The notes beneath the pieces are model-generated. The model was not told where the DNA came from, searched no databases, and saw only the letters and a program-made list of their open reading frames with translations. Shown in pieces: positions 19,860 to 30,289 of a stretch of DNA of 64,000 nt. This DNA is from Prorocentrum cordatum (taxonomy: Eukaryota; Sar; Dinophyceae; Prorocentrales; Prorocentraceae), in the NCBI GenBank assembly GCA_963575745.1, contig CAUYUJ010017628.1:72501-136500 (forward strand), read 5' to 3'. The position numbers were made by a program, and so were the translations under genes. Position 1 is the stretch's first letter. Every line of letters starts with the position of its first letter.

Positions 19860-20469
19860 GGAGGAGGAGATGTCGCCGAGGGAGGAGGATGGTAATGGTG
19901 GTTGTGATGGGGATTGTGGTGGTGTTGGTGGTGGTGGCGATGCTGGTGGTGATGCTGATGATGATGGTGATACTGATGCTGATGATGATGCTGATGGTGA
20001 TGGTGATGATGATGGTGATGACGTTGGTGTTGATGAGTATGATGTTGATGCGGATGATGCTGATGTGAATGATGCTGATGGTGGTGATGGTGATGATGAT
20101 GATTATTGCAATGTTGGTGGTGATGACGATTATGATACAGATGTTACTGCCAATACTGACGACGACGATGCTGATACTGATGCTGATGATGCATATGAAG
20201 ATGATGATGATGAGGATGATGTTAATGATGATGATGCTCTTGATGATGCTGATGCTGAAAACGATGATGATGCTGATGATGATGCTGCTGCTGATGATGA
20301 GGATGATAACCATGATGACGATGATCATGATGACGATGATGCTGATGCTGATGCTGATGCTGATGCTGGTGCTGGTGCTGGTGATGCTGATGATGAGGCT
20401 GCTGCTGTTGCTGATGATGCTGTTGCTGATGATGCTGCTGTTGATGATGTTGATGCTGCTGATGATGAA

Positions 20470-20527
<58 letters not shown>

Positions 20528-20630
20528 TTGCTTATGATGATGCTGCTGCTGATGCTTGTGATGATTGCGATGCTGAGAAGGAGGATGATGATGAGGAGGA
20601 GGAGGAGAAGGAGGAGGAGGAGGGGAAGGA
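19860..20630. repeat. (GAT)n array
   Basis: About 770 bp of GATGAT with GGT, GCT and GAC variants, the purest part at 20468-20526. On the plus strand it reads as an Asp-rich stretch. It could be an acidic low-complexity part of a gene, but every frame is open, so this is not evidence of coding. Confidence 0.9.
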
Positions 20631-20861
20631 TTGGAAAGAGCGAGGTGGGGGCGGAGGTGGGGCGAGAGGGCCTGCTGAGAGACAACGAGGACCCAAGACA
20701 CATATATGCGGGTGTGGGGGCGGGGGAGGGGAGAAACCGTCGAACACATCTTTCTGCTCTTCCCTCTCCTTGTCCGCTTCCTCTTCCTCCTCCTCCTCCT
20801 CCTTCTCCTCCTCCTCCTCCACGCCTCCTCCCCCTCCACGCATTCCTCCTCCCCACCTCGC

Positions 20862-20995
20862 TGAGGACAGGAAGTTGAAGGATTACAGGTGCATCGGCTG
20901 CCAGAAGTCGTTTCGCAAATGGCTGGCCTGCCTCCAGCACATTCGCGAGAACGCGGTCTGTCGCGAGGCCCCTTGGTGCCTCCACCTTGCCGTCG
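20862..20995 (+). other. possible coding segment with a zinc-finger-like Cys/His motif
   Basis: Downstream of the Asp-rich frame, and in the same frame, comes DYRCIGCQKSFRKWLACLQH, then IRENAVC. The pattern Cys-x2-Cys, 12 residues, His and a later Cys resembles a single zinc finger. The amino-acid composition here differs from the repeat-driven sequence on both sides. No start, splice site or full gene can be defined. It could be an exon or chance. Confidence 0.25.
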
Positions 20996-21872
20996 GTATC
21001 GTCGTCGTCCCCTGGGATCGAGCATCGAGCATCGAGGCTCGAGGGGGAAGGAGCAGGACAAGGGATGACTGGTGAGGAGGAAGAGGAGGCCCCGAGAGCG
21101 CGGCATCAGGCCTCCGCCCTTCTCCCATAGACATGTTGCTCGTATTTGTTTGCTTGTCCTCTCAGTTGTTGTTTGTGTGCTCGTGTTGTTCTCTCTCTCT
21201 CTGCCTCTCTCCTCCTCTCCCTTTCTCTCGCTTTCGCCCCCCCCCTCTCTCTCTCTTCCGCCTTCTCTCTCCCTCTCCCTCCCTCTCCTTCTCCCTCTAC
21301 ATCCCTTCCTTCCTCAAGCCACCTGGGATAACTCATTTTGAGCCCAGGCCCCGCCGGTGGACCCGAGTGGTGCTGGCTTGAGCGCTTCTGGCATTGCCGT
21401 CTCGCTGCTGCAGCCGAGGTGCGAGATATCGGCAGTGCTTCTTGTGGTGAGGGGACTGCAGAATTTCGGTTGCTATTTGCATGCAAGTCCTGGTGCCGCC
21501 GTCTTTGGTCTCAGTTGAGCTCCTGGATACGCGACATCTCATCGACATCAGGTGCGACGTCAGCATGCGAATCATGAGCGATGAGTGCGCCAGCAGCATC
21601 ACCGAGCGTAGAGCGGCAGGAGTGCTTGGCCATTCTTGTGAGAGCGTGGCTTGGGCTGCGCAAAATGGTCAGGCCTCCACCGCCGCCATGGCGCCTGGAT
21701 GCTGGGCGGGATGTGCAGGAGGGTGTCATCCTCAAAGCGTCGGTGTCTTTCCCTGCGCCGCCTGTGCCTCCGCCGCCGCCGACGGAGGAGAAGAAGAGCG
21801 AGCCCATACAGGAACAGTACGGTCGGACCGAGGTATAAGATCGAGGTCGATTCGGGGAGGGTGCCCTAAGGC
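20996..21872. other. CT-rich tract and unassigned sequence
   Basis: 21186-21300 is a TCTC-rich run. From about 21440 the sequence is less repetitive and has open frames on both strands (for example SVERQECLAILVRAWLGLRK near 21605-21665, plus strand) that look protein-like, but no family was recognised. Confidence 0.3.
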
Positions 21873-22287
21873 TTGATTACGGCCACGGTTGGGGATGAAA
21901 ACATGGCCGCGAGTGAGGAATTAGAGCATGATGAGGTTTTGTCCGACGGTTCGGCTGTTGGCAGTCTTATTGATGGACCAGATGGCGATCTTGCGCCTGC
22001 TGATACGGTACGTGGCGGAGCTGGTCGTTCTCATTGTGGGGGTGAGCATGCTGATACTGTTCCGGTACGCGCTTGACATCCCGGCGATCGCGAGGATAGT
22101 GATGGTGGTGCCCTTCGGGGTGGTGAGGCTGTGGAGCCAGTCGAGGTCTCGAGTTTTGGCTTGGAGGGCTCGATCATGGTAGAGTGGGTGGAGCAGCTTG
22201 TGGATGGCAGTATCGACAAGAACGAGCTCGTCGAGCGCGTGAAGTCGGTTCTGAAAGCCTCGAGTGCGACTTCAAGTGCATCCTGAG
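21873..22287 (+). pseudogene. coding-like fragment with an internal stop, function unknown
   Basis: One plus-strand frame reads ENMAASEELEHDEVLSDG, then a stop near 22072, then continues in the same frame through VEPVEVSSFGLEG and MVEWVEQLVDGSIDKNELVE to TGA at 22285-22287. The acidic N-terminal part and the amphipathic C-terminal part look like protein, not repeat. Overlapping frames, one with membrane-like segments, make the choice uncertain. It lies just upstream of a 101-bp satellite. Confidence 0.3.
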
Positions 22288-22439
22288 TTTCATAGATATA
22301 GCCGGGACTCTAGTTCCCAACCCTCCTGCGTTGGGTTCTCGTTTTGAATAGAGCACTGCTCGCGCGTCTCCTTCCTTCCCACCCCCTCCCGTCCCTCTCT
22401 TCCCCCCTGCCTTTTGCCTCGCTCGTCGCTGCGTGCCAG

Positions 22440-23735
22440 CTGGGGGGCTGCGATCTGTGAAACTGTCGCCACTTTCGAGGGCTGCTGGGGGGCCCAGCAC
22501 AGTCTGCACCCGCGGCGGACTCAAATGGACCTCGCCATCCCTGGGGGGCTGCGATCTGTGAAACTGTCGCCACTTTCGAGGGCTGCTGGGGGGCCCAGCA
22601 CAGTCTGCACCCGCGGCGGACTCAAATTAGACCTCGCCATCCCTGGGGGGCTGCGATCTGTGAAACTGTCGCCACTTTCGAGGGCTGCTGGGGGGCCCAG
22701 CACAGTCTGCACCCGCGGCGGATTCAAATTAGACCTCGCCATCCCTGGGGGGCTGCGATCTGTGAAACTGTCGCCACTTTCGAGGGCTGCTGGGGGGCCC
22801 AGCACAGTCTGCACCCGCGGCGGATTCAAATTAGACCTCGCCATCCCTGGGGGGCTGCGATCTGTGAAACTGTCGCCACTTTCGAGGCTGCTGGGGGGCC
22901 CCGTGGGCGGATTCAAATTAGACTCGCCATCCCTGGGGGGCTGCGATCTGTGAAACTGTCGCCACTTTCGAGGCCTGCTGGGGGGCCCAGCACAGTGCAC
23001 CCGCGGCGGATTCAAATTAGACCTCGCCATCCCTGGGGGGCTGCGATCTGTGAAACTGTCGCCACTTTCGAGGCCTGCTGGGGGGCCCAGCACAGTGGGT
23101 ACTCACCGCGGATTCAAATTAGACCTCGCCATCCCTGGGGGGCTGCGATCTGTGAAACTGTCGCCACTTTCGAGGCCTGCTGGGGGGCCCAGCACAGTGG
23201 CCACCGCGGATTCAAATTAGACCTCGCCATCCCTGGGGGGCTGCGATCTGTGAAACTGTCGCCACTTTCGAGGCCTGCTGGGGGGCCCAGCACAGTGACG
23301 CCACACGCAGATTCAAATTAGACCTCGCCATCCCTGGGGGGCTGCGATCTGTGAAACTGTCGCCACTTTCGAGGCCTGCTGGGGGGCCCAGCACAGTGGG
23401 TACTCACCGCGGATTCAAATTAGACCTCGCCATCCCTGGGGGGCTGCGATCTGTGAAACTGTCGCCACTTTCGAGGCTGCTGGGGGGCCCAGCACAGTGA
23501 CGCCACACGCAGATTCAAATTAGACCTCGCCATCCCTGGGGGGGCTGCGATCTGTGAAACTGTCGCCACTTTCGAGGCCTGCTGGGGTCCCAGCACAGTG
23601 ACGCCACACGCAGATTCAAGTTAGACGTCGCCATCCCTGGGGGGCTGCGATCTGTGAACCTGTTGCCACTTTCGAGGGCTGCTGAGGGGCACAGCACAGT
23701 GGGTACCCACCGCAGACTCAAATTAGACGCCGCTT
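22440..23735. repeat. 101-bp satellite, 13 units
   Basis: GCGATCTGTGAA occurs at 22450, 22551, 22653, 22755, 22857, 22943, 23043, 23145, 23243, 23343, 23446, 23547 and 23647. The body holds TGTCGCCACTTTCGAGG, TGCTGGGGGGCCCAGCACAG and TTCAAATTAGACCTCGCCAT. The first five units are almost identical. Later ones vary in a short hypervariable spot after CAGCACAGT, and one unit is only 86 bp. The open frame on the minus strand is a by-product of the repeat. Confidence 0.97.
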
Positions 23736-24527
23736 TCGTCCTTTTTCTCCTCCTGCAGTCACCTTCCCTCTGCTGCTGCCGTGCAGATGGTTCGGCTTCC
23801 CGTACGTTTTTCTCCTGCTCTGCGTTCCCGTTTCCCCATGTCCTCTTCGAGCCTGTAGCTGTCGCCCCTCGTTCTTGTATGGTTCTCCTGCGCATCATGC
23901 CATAGGCGCGTGTCCCAAGTAGCTTACACATCAAGTTGATTTCCATGCAAGTTTCGGCCAACTCCTCGTCTCCATTGATACAAATGGGTTGGGTACGTCA
24001 CAGGGTAATTTGTCATTGGAGTTATGTTGTCGTGCCTCGTCATGCCAAGTTCAGTTTCTTGTTCATCATTTGGATCTGTTTTCCTGTCTGCCTGTCCGTC
24101 CGCGAGCCTGTCATGCAGTGGCCCACAGCAAAGGCAACTCCCTCCGTCCCTCTCTACCCTCCTCCTCGTCTTTCTCCTCGTTAAAAAGGATAGGGTATTC
24201 CATGTTGCCGGTCATGGATGTGCATGACATTCTCCTCATTCTTCATAAGTCAAACGTCAATGACATGATTGGCAATCCGACCATCACATATAACAATGAG
24301 GACGATTGCAAGGAGTGTGTCATAGACGTGACTTACCTTTTCGTGTTGGGCTGGGTCCTCGCAGAGTGAATGGCCTTTGGGCGTGGTGCCGCACCCCCGC
24401 GCTGGTCCCGATCTGTGGACATCAGCCCTGGCAGGCCTGAAATCACCAGAGAAGGGTGGTCATATACTTATGTATTTCGCACACCCATGGCTCGTTTCCT
24501 CAGAAACTTCAGAGGATCTGGCCTGGA
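23736..24527. other. lower-GC stretch without a recognised gene
   Basis: This is one of the few less GC-rich, non-repetitive stretches. Its short open frames (for example 24187-24369, plus strand) lack a recognisable domain. It could be an untranslated region or intron of a gene I cannot see. Confidence 0.35.
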
Positions 24528-24830
24528 AGGGAAGAGAGGAGAGAGAGAGAGAGAGAGAGAGAGAAAGGGAGAGAGAGAGAGAGAGAGAGAACACAAATAA
24601 CACCGTACACCTTATGGCCGCATTGTCGTCTGACGAAGCCTCGACTCCTCCTCCTCCTCCTCCTCCTCCTCCTCCTCCTCCTCTTCCTTCTCCCCCTCCT
24701 CCTCCTCCTCCTCTTCCTCCTTTTCCCCTTCCTCCTTCTCCTCCTCCTTGTTCTCCTCCTCCTCCTCCTCCTTCTCCTCCTCCTCCTCCTTCTCCTCCGG
24801 CTCCCGCAATGGCTCCAGTCTCCTCCTCCT
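24528..24830. repeat. (GA)n run followed by a (TCC)n array
   Basis: GAGAGA fills 24536-24590. TCC with CTT variants fills 24643-24800. Confidence 0.9.
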
Positions 24831-25474
24831 CGTCATCGTCCTCATATCCTCCTTCTTCTCCTGCGAACCCATGGCCGCACAGTAGCCGTTCTGGCTCACC
24901 CGCGCAGCCGCAGGGCGCCTGGTCCGATGGCACACCACGACTGGCGCAACCCCGGGAGGCGCTGGCCACCGCTGCGCCCACCTGCGCGGTGACGCTCACG
25001 GCGCAGAGCCCGCCCGTCCTCGGCTCGTTCGTGAAGGGAGGCCTGGCTGACGACCTTCGCGTTCGGCAGGGGCGGCTGCCGGGCTTCCCCTGCCCGCCGT
25101 CTACGTGGCGCTGCTGGGCGGAGGCCTGCGGTTACACGCCGCGGCCCTCTGCCCGCTGCCTCCTCGCACCGAGCGCGTTCCACTACTCGCAAGAAGTGCC
25201 GACTCGCACACGTCCGAAGGACGTAGGTTTGCCGCGACGTAAGGTATCGTGGGTCCCCTGAATTCGGCGGATCTGGGCCACTGGCGAGCAGATCCTGTGC
25301 GAGGACGGGGAGGGCCTGCCCTGCTCGCGAAGGCGGCGGCGCCCGGGGCCGTGCCGCAGGCCACCGCGCGGCCTGCCCCGTTTCGGGGCGGGCTGCTCTG
25401 GCCCTGCGGCGCCGCCCTCGCACTCGCCCCGCGCCTCGCGGGCTGGCAGCGGCGGGGGCCCCGCCTTCAGTCGG
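24831..25474. other. GC-rich stretch, no gene recognised
   Basis: It is open in several frames on both strands, but no family or repeat was recognised. Confidence 0.35.
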
Positions 25475-25609
25475 GAAGGAACAGCAGACACGCAGCCACA
25501 AAGGATCGTCGATTCCCTGGAGAACGTGGGAAACTATGGGACGTGGGGAAAGACGAACCTCCAGGACATGTGTGCATGGATGGGGGATCCGGGGACGTGT
25601 GGGCCCCTT
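25475..25609 (+). repeat. dispersed repeat family A, copy 4 (diverged)
   Basis: GGAAGGAACAGCAGACACGC, CGATTCCCTGGAGAACGTGG, ACTATGGGACGTGGGGAAAG and the end GGGCCCCTT keep the family order with many changes. Confidence 0.6.
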
Positions 25610-25894
25610 GATTCAGGACGGCGCAAGGCGCCCCCAGGCAGCAGGGTGGGGGGCAGTACGGCTGTGCCCAGTCTCGGTGTGAAAACACCGCCATGAGCTC
25701 AGGTGGCCCCCGGCGGCGCCGAGGCTGCGTGCGGCAGCGCCGCTCTCCGCGGGCAATTTCGGGCCCTCGGCGTGGTGGCCTCCTCCGCCCGTCTCCTCTT
25801 GCGCGTGGTCGGCGCTTCCTCCTTGTGCCCTTGCCCTCTGTGCATGGGCTTCAGGACGCTGTGCTTCACAAGGATTTCCGAAGCGTGCCCTTGG

Positions 25895-26075
25895 CCACCC
25901 AGTCTCATCTTCTCCCTCGCGAGCGGACCTCCAGAGGCTTCCAGCCAGAAGCCCTCAAAGTGCCGCTCACTTCCAACCACTTCGATTCGCGCCCTCGAAC
26001 TTGTTTTCCTCGCCTTCCTCGTAGTTTGTTCTCCCCCTCCTCCGACTATTCCTCCCCAGATGCTCAATTTCTTTC
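25895..26075 (+). repeat. dispersed repeat family H, copy 1
   Basis: CTCATCTTCTCCCTCGCGAG, AGAGGCTTCCAGC, ACTTCGATTCGCGCCCTCGA and TTCTCCCCCTC match 29215-29375. Both copies run straight into a trinucleotide array. Confidence 0.6.
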
Positions 26076-26076
26076 C

Positions 26077-26315
26077 TCCTCATCACCGTCAACATCACCA
26101 TGATCATCAGCAGCAGCAACATCATACGCATCGTCGCCATCATCACCAGCATCAGCATCCTCATTCCCACCCTCATCATCCTCACCAGCATAACCAACAG
26201 CAACGTCACCACCACCCTCACCATCATTGTCGCCGCCAGCTTCCTCATCATTGTTACCATGATCGTCATGATCGTCATCATCATCACGATCCTTCTCCCC
26301 ATCATCATCATCATC

Positions 26316-26347
<32 letters not shown>

Positions 26348-26371
26348 CATCATCAGCAGCAGCATCACCAC

Positions 26372-26409
<38 letters not shown>

Positions 26410-26419
26410 GCATCATCAT
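26077..26419. repeat. (CAT)n array upstream of the DinoSL retrogene
   Basis: CAT units with CAC and CAG variants, purest at 26305-26418, joined directly to the DinoSL relic. Confidence 0.95.
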
Positions 26420-26440
26420 CCGTAGCCATTTTGGCTCAAG
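26419..26440 (+). other. DinoSL spliced-leader relic, exact 22-nt match
   Basis: TCCGTAGCC, then ATTTT, then GGCTCAAG. With T as the variable first base this is the full spliced leader. It is followed by TCCTCAGG, not by an SL-gene donor, so it is the 5' end of a mature mRNA copied into DNA. It fixes the organism as a dinoflagellate and marks the downstream gene as a retrogene. Confidence 0.97.
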
Positions 26441-26510
26441 TCCTCAGGCGTTTGAAACGTGTGATTTGTGCCCATTGCCACCAAGCCATTCTTTCTCCGC
26501 CGTTGCCGCA

Positions 26511-27017
26511 ATGAACGTTGTGGTGCTTGCAGGAGCGTTCGCCATCCTGCTTGTCGGCCGCGGCTGCGTCGCCGCCGACGACCTAGCCGAGACTTTGGAG
26601 GAGCGCCGCCTGATGGATGACGATTCGCGCAACTGCGACGCCACGAACGAGGCCGACGGGGTAGGGCTGCTCCAGTCACGGGCGCCAGGCCCAGGCGAAC
26701 CGCAACTCGCGAACATTCGGAAGAACGAGACGCAGGACCACAAACAATATGAGGAGGCGAGAGTGGAGGATGTGTTGATCGATGTCCAGAACTTCAACTC
26801 TGGCTACGTGCATCGCGGGTGGGTTAAATGCGGGTCCGAGTGCCCTGGAGCAAACACATTCTGCTGCAAAGACGATCGTTGGGAATGGGACACTTGCTGT
26901 ACTGGTAACGATTATTCGGGCTACTACATTATTCCCGGATATCGATGCCCCTCACGTAAATTGAACACTTGCACGAGGGGGTATTGTTGTGTGAACAACA
27001 GGTGCAGCCCGTGCTAG
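26511..27017 (+). CDS. secreted cysteine-rich protein, DinoSL-tagged retrogene
   Basis: 168 residues, ATG at 26511, TAG at 27015-27017, no intron. The frame is also open upstream because of the CAT array, but the ATG at 26511, 70 bp after the DinoSL relic, is the first plausible start of the mature mRNA. Residues 1-22 form a signal peptide (MNVVVLAGAFAILLVG core, cleavage near CVAA). Residues about 23-105 are acidic and polar (ETLEERRLMDDDSRNCD) and look like a pro-region or linker. The C-terminal 65 residues hold twelve Cys, in spacings such as CGSECPG, FCCKDD, DTCCTG, GYCCVN and CSPC at the end, which suggests a small disulfide-rich extracellular domain. I do not recognise the family and assign no activity. 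The intact frame suggests recent retroposition or selection. Confidence 0.8.
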   Translation: MNVVVLAGAFAILLVGRGCVAADDLAETLEERRLMDDDSRNCDATNEADGVGLLQSRAPGPGEPQLANIRKNETQDHKQYEEARVEDVLIDVQNFNSGYVHRGWVKCGSECPGANTFCCKDDRWEWDTCCTGNDYSGYYIIPGYRCPSRKLNTCTRGYCCVNNRCSPC

Positions 27018-28000
27018 TTCAGATGTCCTCCTCTCTGCCCCGCTCGGTTTAACGTCCTGCCCGTTAGTCTGATAACCTTTTATGTAATCAATGGTAGTGC
27101 CAGAAAACAGACGCCACAAGTGCGGCCACGAGGGCAGCCATAACCGTACGGATTTGTGTTTTTTATCGAGGGTGTTTCGCGGCAGCTTGTATGTATCTTT
27201 CAATTCAGGCTTCTCCAACGTTGCCACGCAGAGGAATGTGTATGTCTCCTTCCGTGACAAGATTTCATCCGCGTCTTCCCTCCTCTTCTTCCTCCTCCTC
27301 CTCGTCCTCCCTCTCCTCCTGCACCTCCCTCCCCCTTTTCCTCGTCCCTCCCTCTCCCCTCGCTCGCTCGCCCCCTCACTGGAGTGGGAGGGGGCAGAAG
27401 GGGGTGGAGAGTGAATGTTTGGCGGCGGTGGCGGTGGTCCACGCCAGACGACGACGCCGCGATGCCTCTTCCACACGCCGACAGCGTCGGCGGATTTACC
27501 GTTTATTGTTCAAGATAACCTGCGCGCTTGCTTTAAAGTCGCGTTCGCCGGGGCTGTCCGCCCGACGCGACCCCAGCGACGCGCGATGGGCAAGGGGAAG
27601 CGATCCTCGCGGAGGGATCCCCGGCGAAGAGGGGCGAGGAAAACGAGGGGGAGGGGGTGGAGGAGGAGCAGAGCAGGCAAGCCAAGTTACTCGGCAGGAA
27701 TCGCCTCGGCATTTGTTAGCCGAGGCTGTGGTTGGGTCTTGGAGAGATCCTTCCCCTCCTACTATGCCTCTGCTCCAGCAGCCTGGTTAGCTTTTGCCTG
27801 GTTCGCTTTTTGCATTCCGCGGGCTGGAACTCCCGCTCCTTGGGAAAGAGGCGTCGCGCGATACAGGGCTTCGGTTGTGTGGCGCGCGGTGCTGGCTACC
27901 GGAGTGGATTCTGGTTCGCGACAGCATTTCGCGTCCGAGAACTCTCAGGCTTCTCTCTCTATCTCTCTTCGTCGTCGTCGGCTTTGTTGCCGTGGGAGGA

Positions 28001-28002
<2 letters not shown>
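27018..28002. other. 3' flank of the retrogene; TCC run; no further gene recognised
   Basis: 27018-27270 has lower GC and could be the 3' untranslated region. A (TCC)n run lies at 27285-27330. No poly-A tract is visible, and the first A-run before the next array is only five bases (27999-28003). Confidence 0.4.
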
Positions 28003-28056
<54 letters not shown>

Positions 28057-28066
28057 TATCATTATC

Positions 28067-28098
<32 letters not shown>

Positions 28099-28312
28099 AT
28101 TCTTCATCATCAGCATCAGCATCATCATCATCAGCATCAGCATCAGCATCAGCAGCAGCAGCATCATCATCATCATCATCATCATCCCCATCATCTCCCT
28201 CATCATAATCCGTATTATCATCCTTATCGCCATCCTCAGCTTCATCCTGCTCATCTTCACCCTTCTCATCCTCATCTTCATCATCAGCATCAGCAGCATC
28301 ACCATCCTCATC

Positions 28313-28346
<34 letters not shown>

Positions 28347-28380
28347 ACAACAACATCATCATCATCATCATCATCCTCGC
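28003..28380. repeat. (ATC)n array
   Basis: ATC/CAT units in the same orientation as the array at 26077-26419, with CAG and CCT variants. Confidence 0.95.
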
Positions 28381-28534
28381 CCCTCCGTTCCTCCTCTCGC
28401 TTCACTTCCTCCTCTGGTCCTTTCCCTCCGCCCCCCTGCCCGCCGCGAGGCCACCAAGGGTCTGGACCCAGAGGCCCTGCAGGCGAGGTGCACCGACCGC
28501 ACCGCCGTGCCAGGGCAGCTGCTGCAGTGAGGGG

Positions 28535-28655
28535 GCCACCTCCTCCTCGTCCTCCTCCTCCTCCTCCATCCCATTTCCTTCTGTAAGTCGCACTTCCTTG
28601 TCGCACCCCCAGACGTCTCGGTAGGGTGTTCTGGGCATTGCACATGACGTTTCCC
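28535..28655 (-). repeat. TCC run with family I, copy in minus orientation
   Basis: 28568-28655, read on the minus strand, gives CATGTGCAATGCCC, ACCCTACCGAGACGTCTGGG and then AATGGGATGGAGGAGG. The blocks match the family I copies at 36793 and 37363, including the passage into GGA. Confidence 0.65.
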
Positions 28656-29214
28656 GCCCTCGCGCCGCGCGCAACATCAGCGACAGCTTAGTGGCTTGGG
28701 GGCGGCTCGTTTCCAGAATGTGGGTCTCGCTTCAGCGCCGCGCGCATTCGTTTCCACATTGTGCAGCAGCGTTGCTGATGGAGGGTGGCTCCTGCTCAAC
28801 ATGTGGCTCTCCCCTTAGCGTCGCGCAGGTTCTTTCTAATAGCTTGCAACTGTTTCATGTATTCGTGCGGCTCAAGTGTCAGGGATTGCGTTCTGGCAAG
28901 ATTTAGGAATGTCAGGATGCAGCAGCCACTTTGCTTTGTTGCGTTGAAGCCCCAAGAACGGTGTTCTGGCACGATGTAGGCTTGCCAGGGCGCCGCAGTC
29001 ACCTAGTGTCGCGGCGTTGAAGTCCCAGGAATGCTGGTGTGGCATCGTCGAGGATTCTCAGACGCTTGTCTTCCCATGGGGCACTTCTTGCAATGAAGGC
29101 ATATTCTTTTATCGACCGATCGAAGGGGGCACATCCTTGATGAAACTTGGGTTTGCACTTGTCCTCCTCTTCCGCCTCGTACTCGTCGTCCTCCTCACCA
29201 CCTACTGCTCCGAG
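28656..29214. repeat. degenerate repeat of about 75-85 bp, about 3 units
   Basis: TTCTGGCAAGATTTAGGAAT, TTCTGGCACGATGTAGGCTT and TGTGGCATCGTCGAGGATTC, each preceded by a TTGAAG or CTCAAG and an AGGAATG-like block, recur around 28890, 28965 and 29039. The rest shows no gene. Confidence 0.45.
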
Positions 29215-29375
29215 CCCCCTGGCCCCCATCCTCTTCTTCTCCCTCGCGAACGGAGGGCCTCAAGAGGCTTCAGCGACCTAACGGGCCACATGCACGTCCA
29301 CGTACCTCGATTCTCGTCCTCGAGTCCTGGGCCTTCTCCCCCTCATTCCCCCCCTCCTTCCCAGACGCTCCAGCC
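29215..29375 (+). repeat. dispersed repeat family H, copy 2
   Basis: CATCCTCTTCTTCTCCCTCG, CGAACGGAGGGCCTC, AGAGGCTTCAGC and CCTCGATTCTCGTCCTCGAG align with 25895-26075. A TCC run follows (29368-29410). Confidence 0.6.
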
Positions 29376-29479
29376 TCCTCCTCCTCCTCCTCCTCCTCCA
29401 CATCCTCCTCCTCCCATTGGCCCAGTGTCCGCTGCGCATAAGAGTGGCCCTTCGCCAGAGTGGCAACCTGGCCCAGGAC

Positions 29480-29710
29480 AACCCCAGACACGCTCGCGTC
29501 GCAGCAGGAATCACGACGGGAGGGTATTGGCAATTTCTGGCCTCCGGGGCGCCCTTGGCGGGCCCTGGGGCGAACGCGGACAGACCTCCATTCGTGAAAT
29601 CCTGGCACCTTCTCAGTTTAAGGACCATCGATGGTGAGGAAGTCTCAGGCAAAACGCCTGGCCCGCCCCAGCGACACGTCTCGTGGTGAGACATGTCGGA
29701 GTAGTTTTCT
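29480..29710 (+). repeat. family G copy followed by a family I copy
   Basis: 29480-29580 has CGCTCGCGTCGCAGCAGGAA, CACGACGGGAGGGTA and TTCTGGCCTCCGGGGCGCCC, as at 9098. 29620-29710 has GGTGAGGAAGTCTCAGGC, AAAACGCCTGGCCCGCC and AGCGACACGTCTCG, as in family I. Confidence 0.5.
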
Positions 29711-29754
29711 TTTCAGGAAAAGGATGTAAGAAGGACGGGGAGGTGAAAGAGGAA

Positions 29755-30250
29755 ATGCAGGAGGAGGAGGATGCAGGATGACGAATCTGGGTCAGGATGA
29801 GGACGAATATGTTGAAGGACGAGGGATGGAAGATGGAGATGGAGAAGAAGGAGGAGGAGGACGACCATGAGCACGGCGAGGAGACAGGATGCAGTAAGGA
29901 GGAGGATAAGGAGGTGGAGACTGAGAAGATGTGGCGGAGCAGAACCAGCACGAGAAAGGATAGGAGGATGATGATGGCGATGGTGATGAGGAGGAGGAGG
30001 GGGAGGAGGAGGAGGAGGATGAGGAGGAGGAGGAGGAGGAGGAGGAGGAGGAGGACGATGTAGAAATGGAGGAGGACTGGGGAGGGCAGCTGACTAGGAT
30101 GAGGGAGGCAGAGCAGGCGGAGGAGGACGGGGACGAGGGAACCGTAGGGAAAGGATGAGGGGTGGAGGGTGGAGAGTGAAGGAGGAGGAGGAGGAGGAGG
30201 AGGAGCAGGAGGAGGAGGAGCGGCAGGAGGAGGACGAGGAGCAGGATGAG
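29755..30250. repeat. GGA-rich tracts
   Basis: GGA, GAT and GAG-rich sequence, densest at 29985-30055 and 30178-30215. No gene was recognised. Confidence 0.85.
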
Positions 30251-30289
30251 CAGGAAAGGCGCCATTCTGGATCGGGGGCTGGGGCGTGT

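Noticed and set aside
22521-23093. Minus-strand frame of 190 codons with repeated ESGDSFTDRSPP
   Set aside because: It is the 101-bp satellite read in a frame without stops. The period is not a multiple of three, so the frame drifts.
24792-24816. CTCCGGCTCCCGCAATGGCTC after a TCC array, resembling a decayed DinoSL
   Set aside because: Only the final TGGCTC and AG agree; too many mismatches to separate from chance.
27415-28530. Plus-strand frame of 371 codons with a His-rich centre
   Set aside because: The centre is the ATC array, and the flanks do not resemble a protein on either side.
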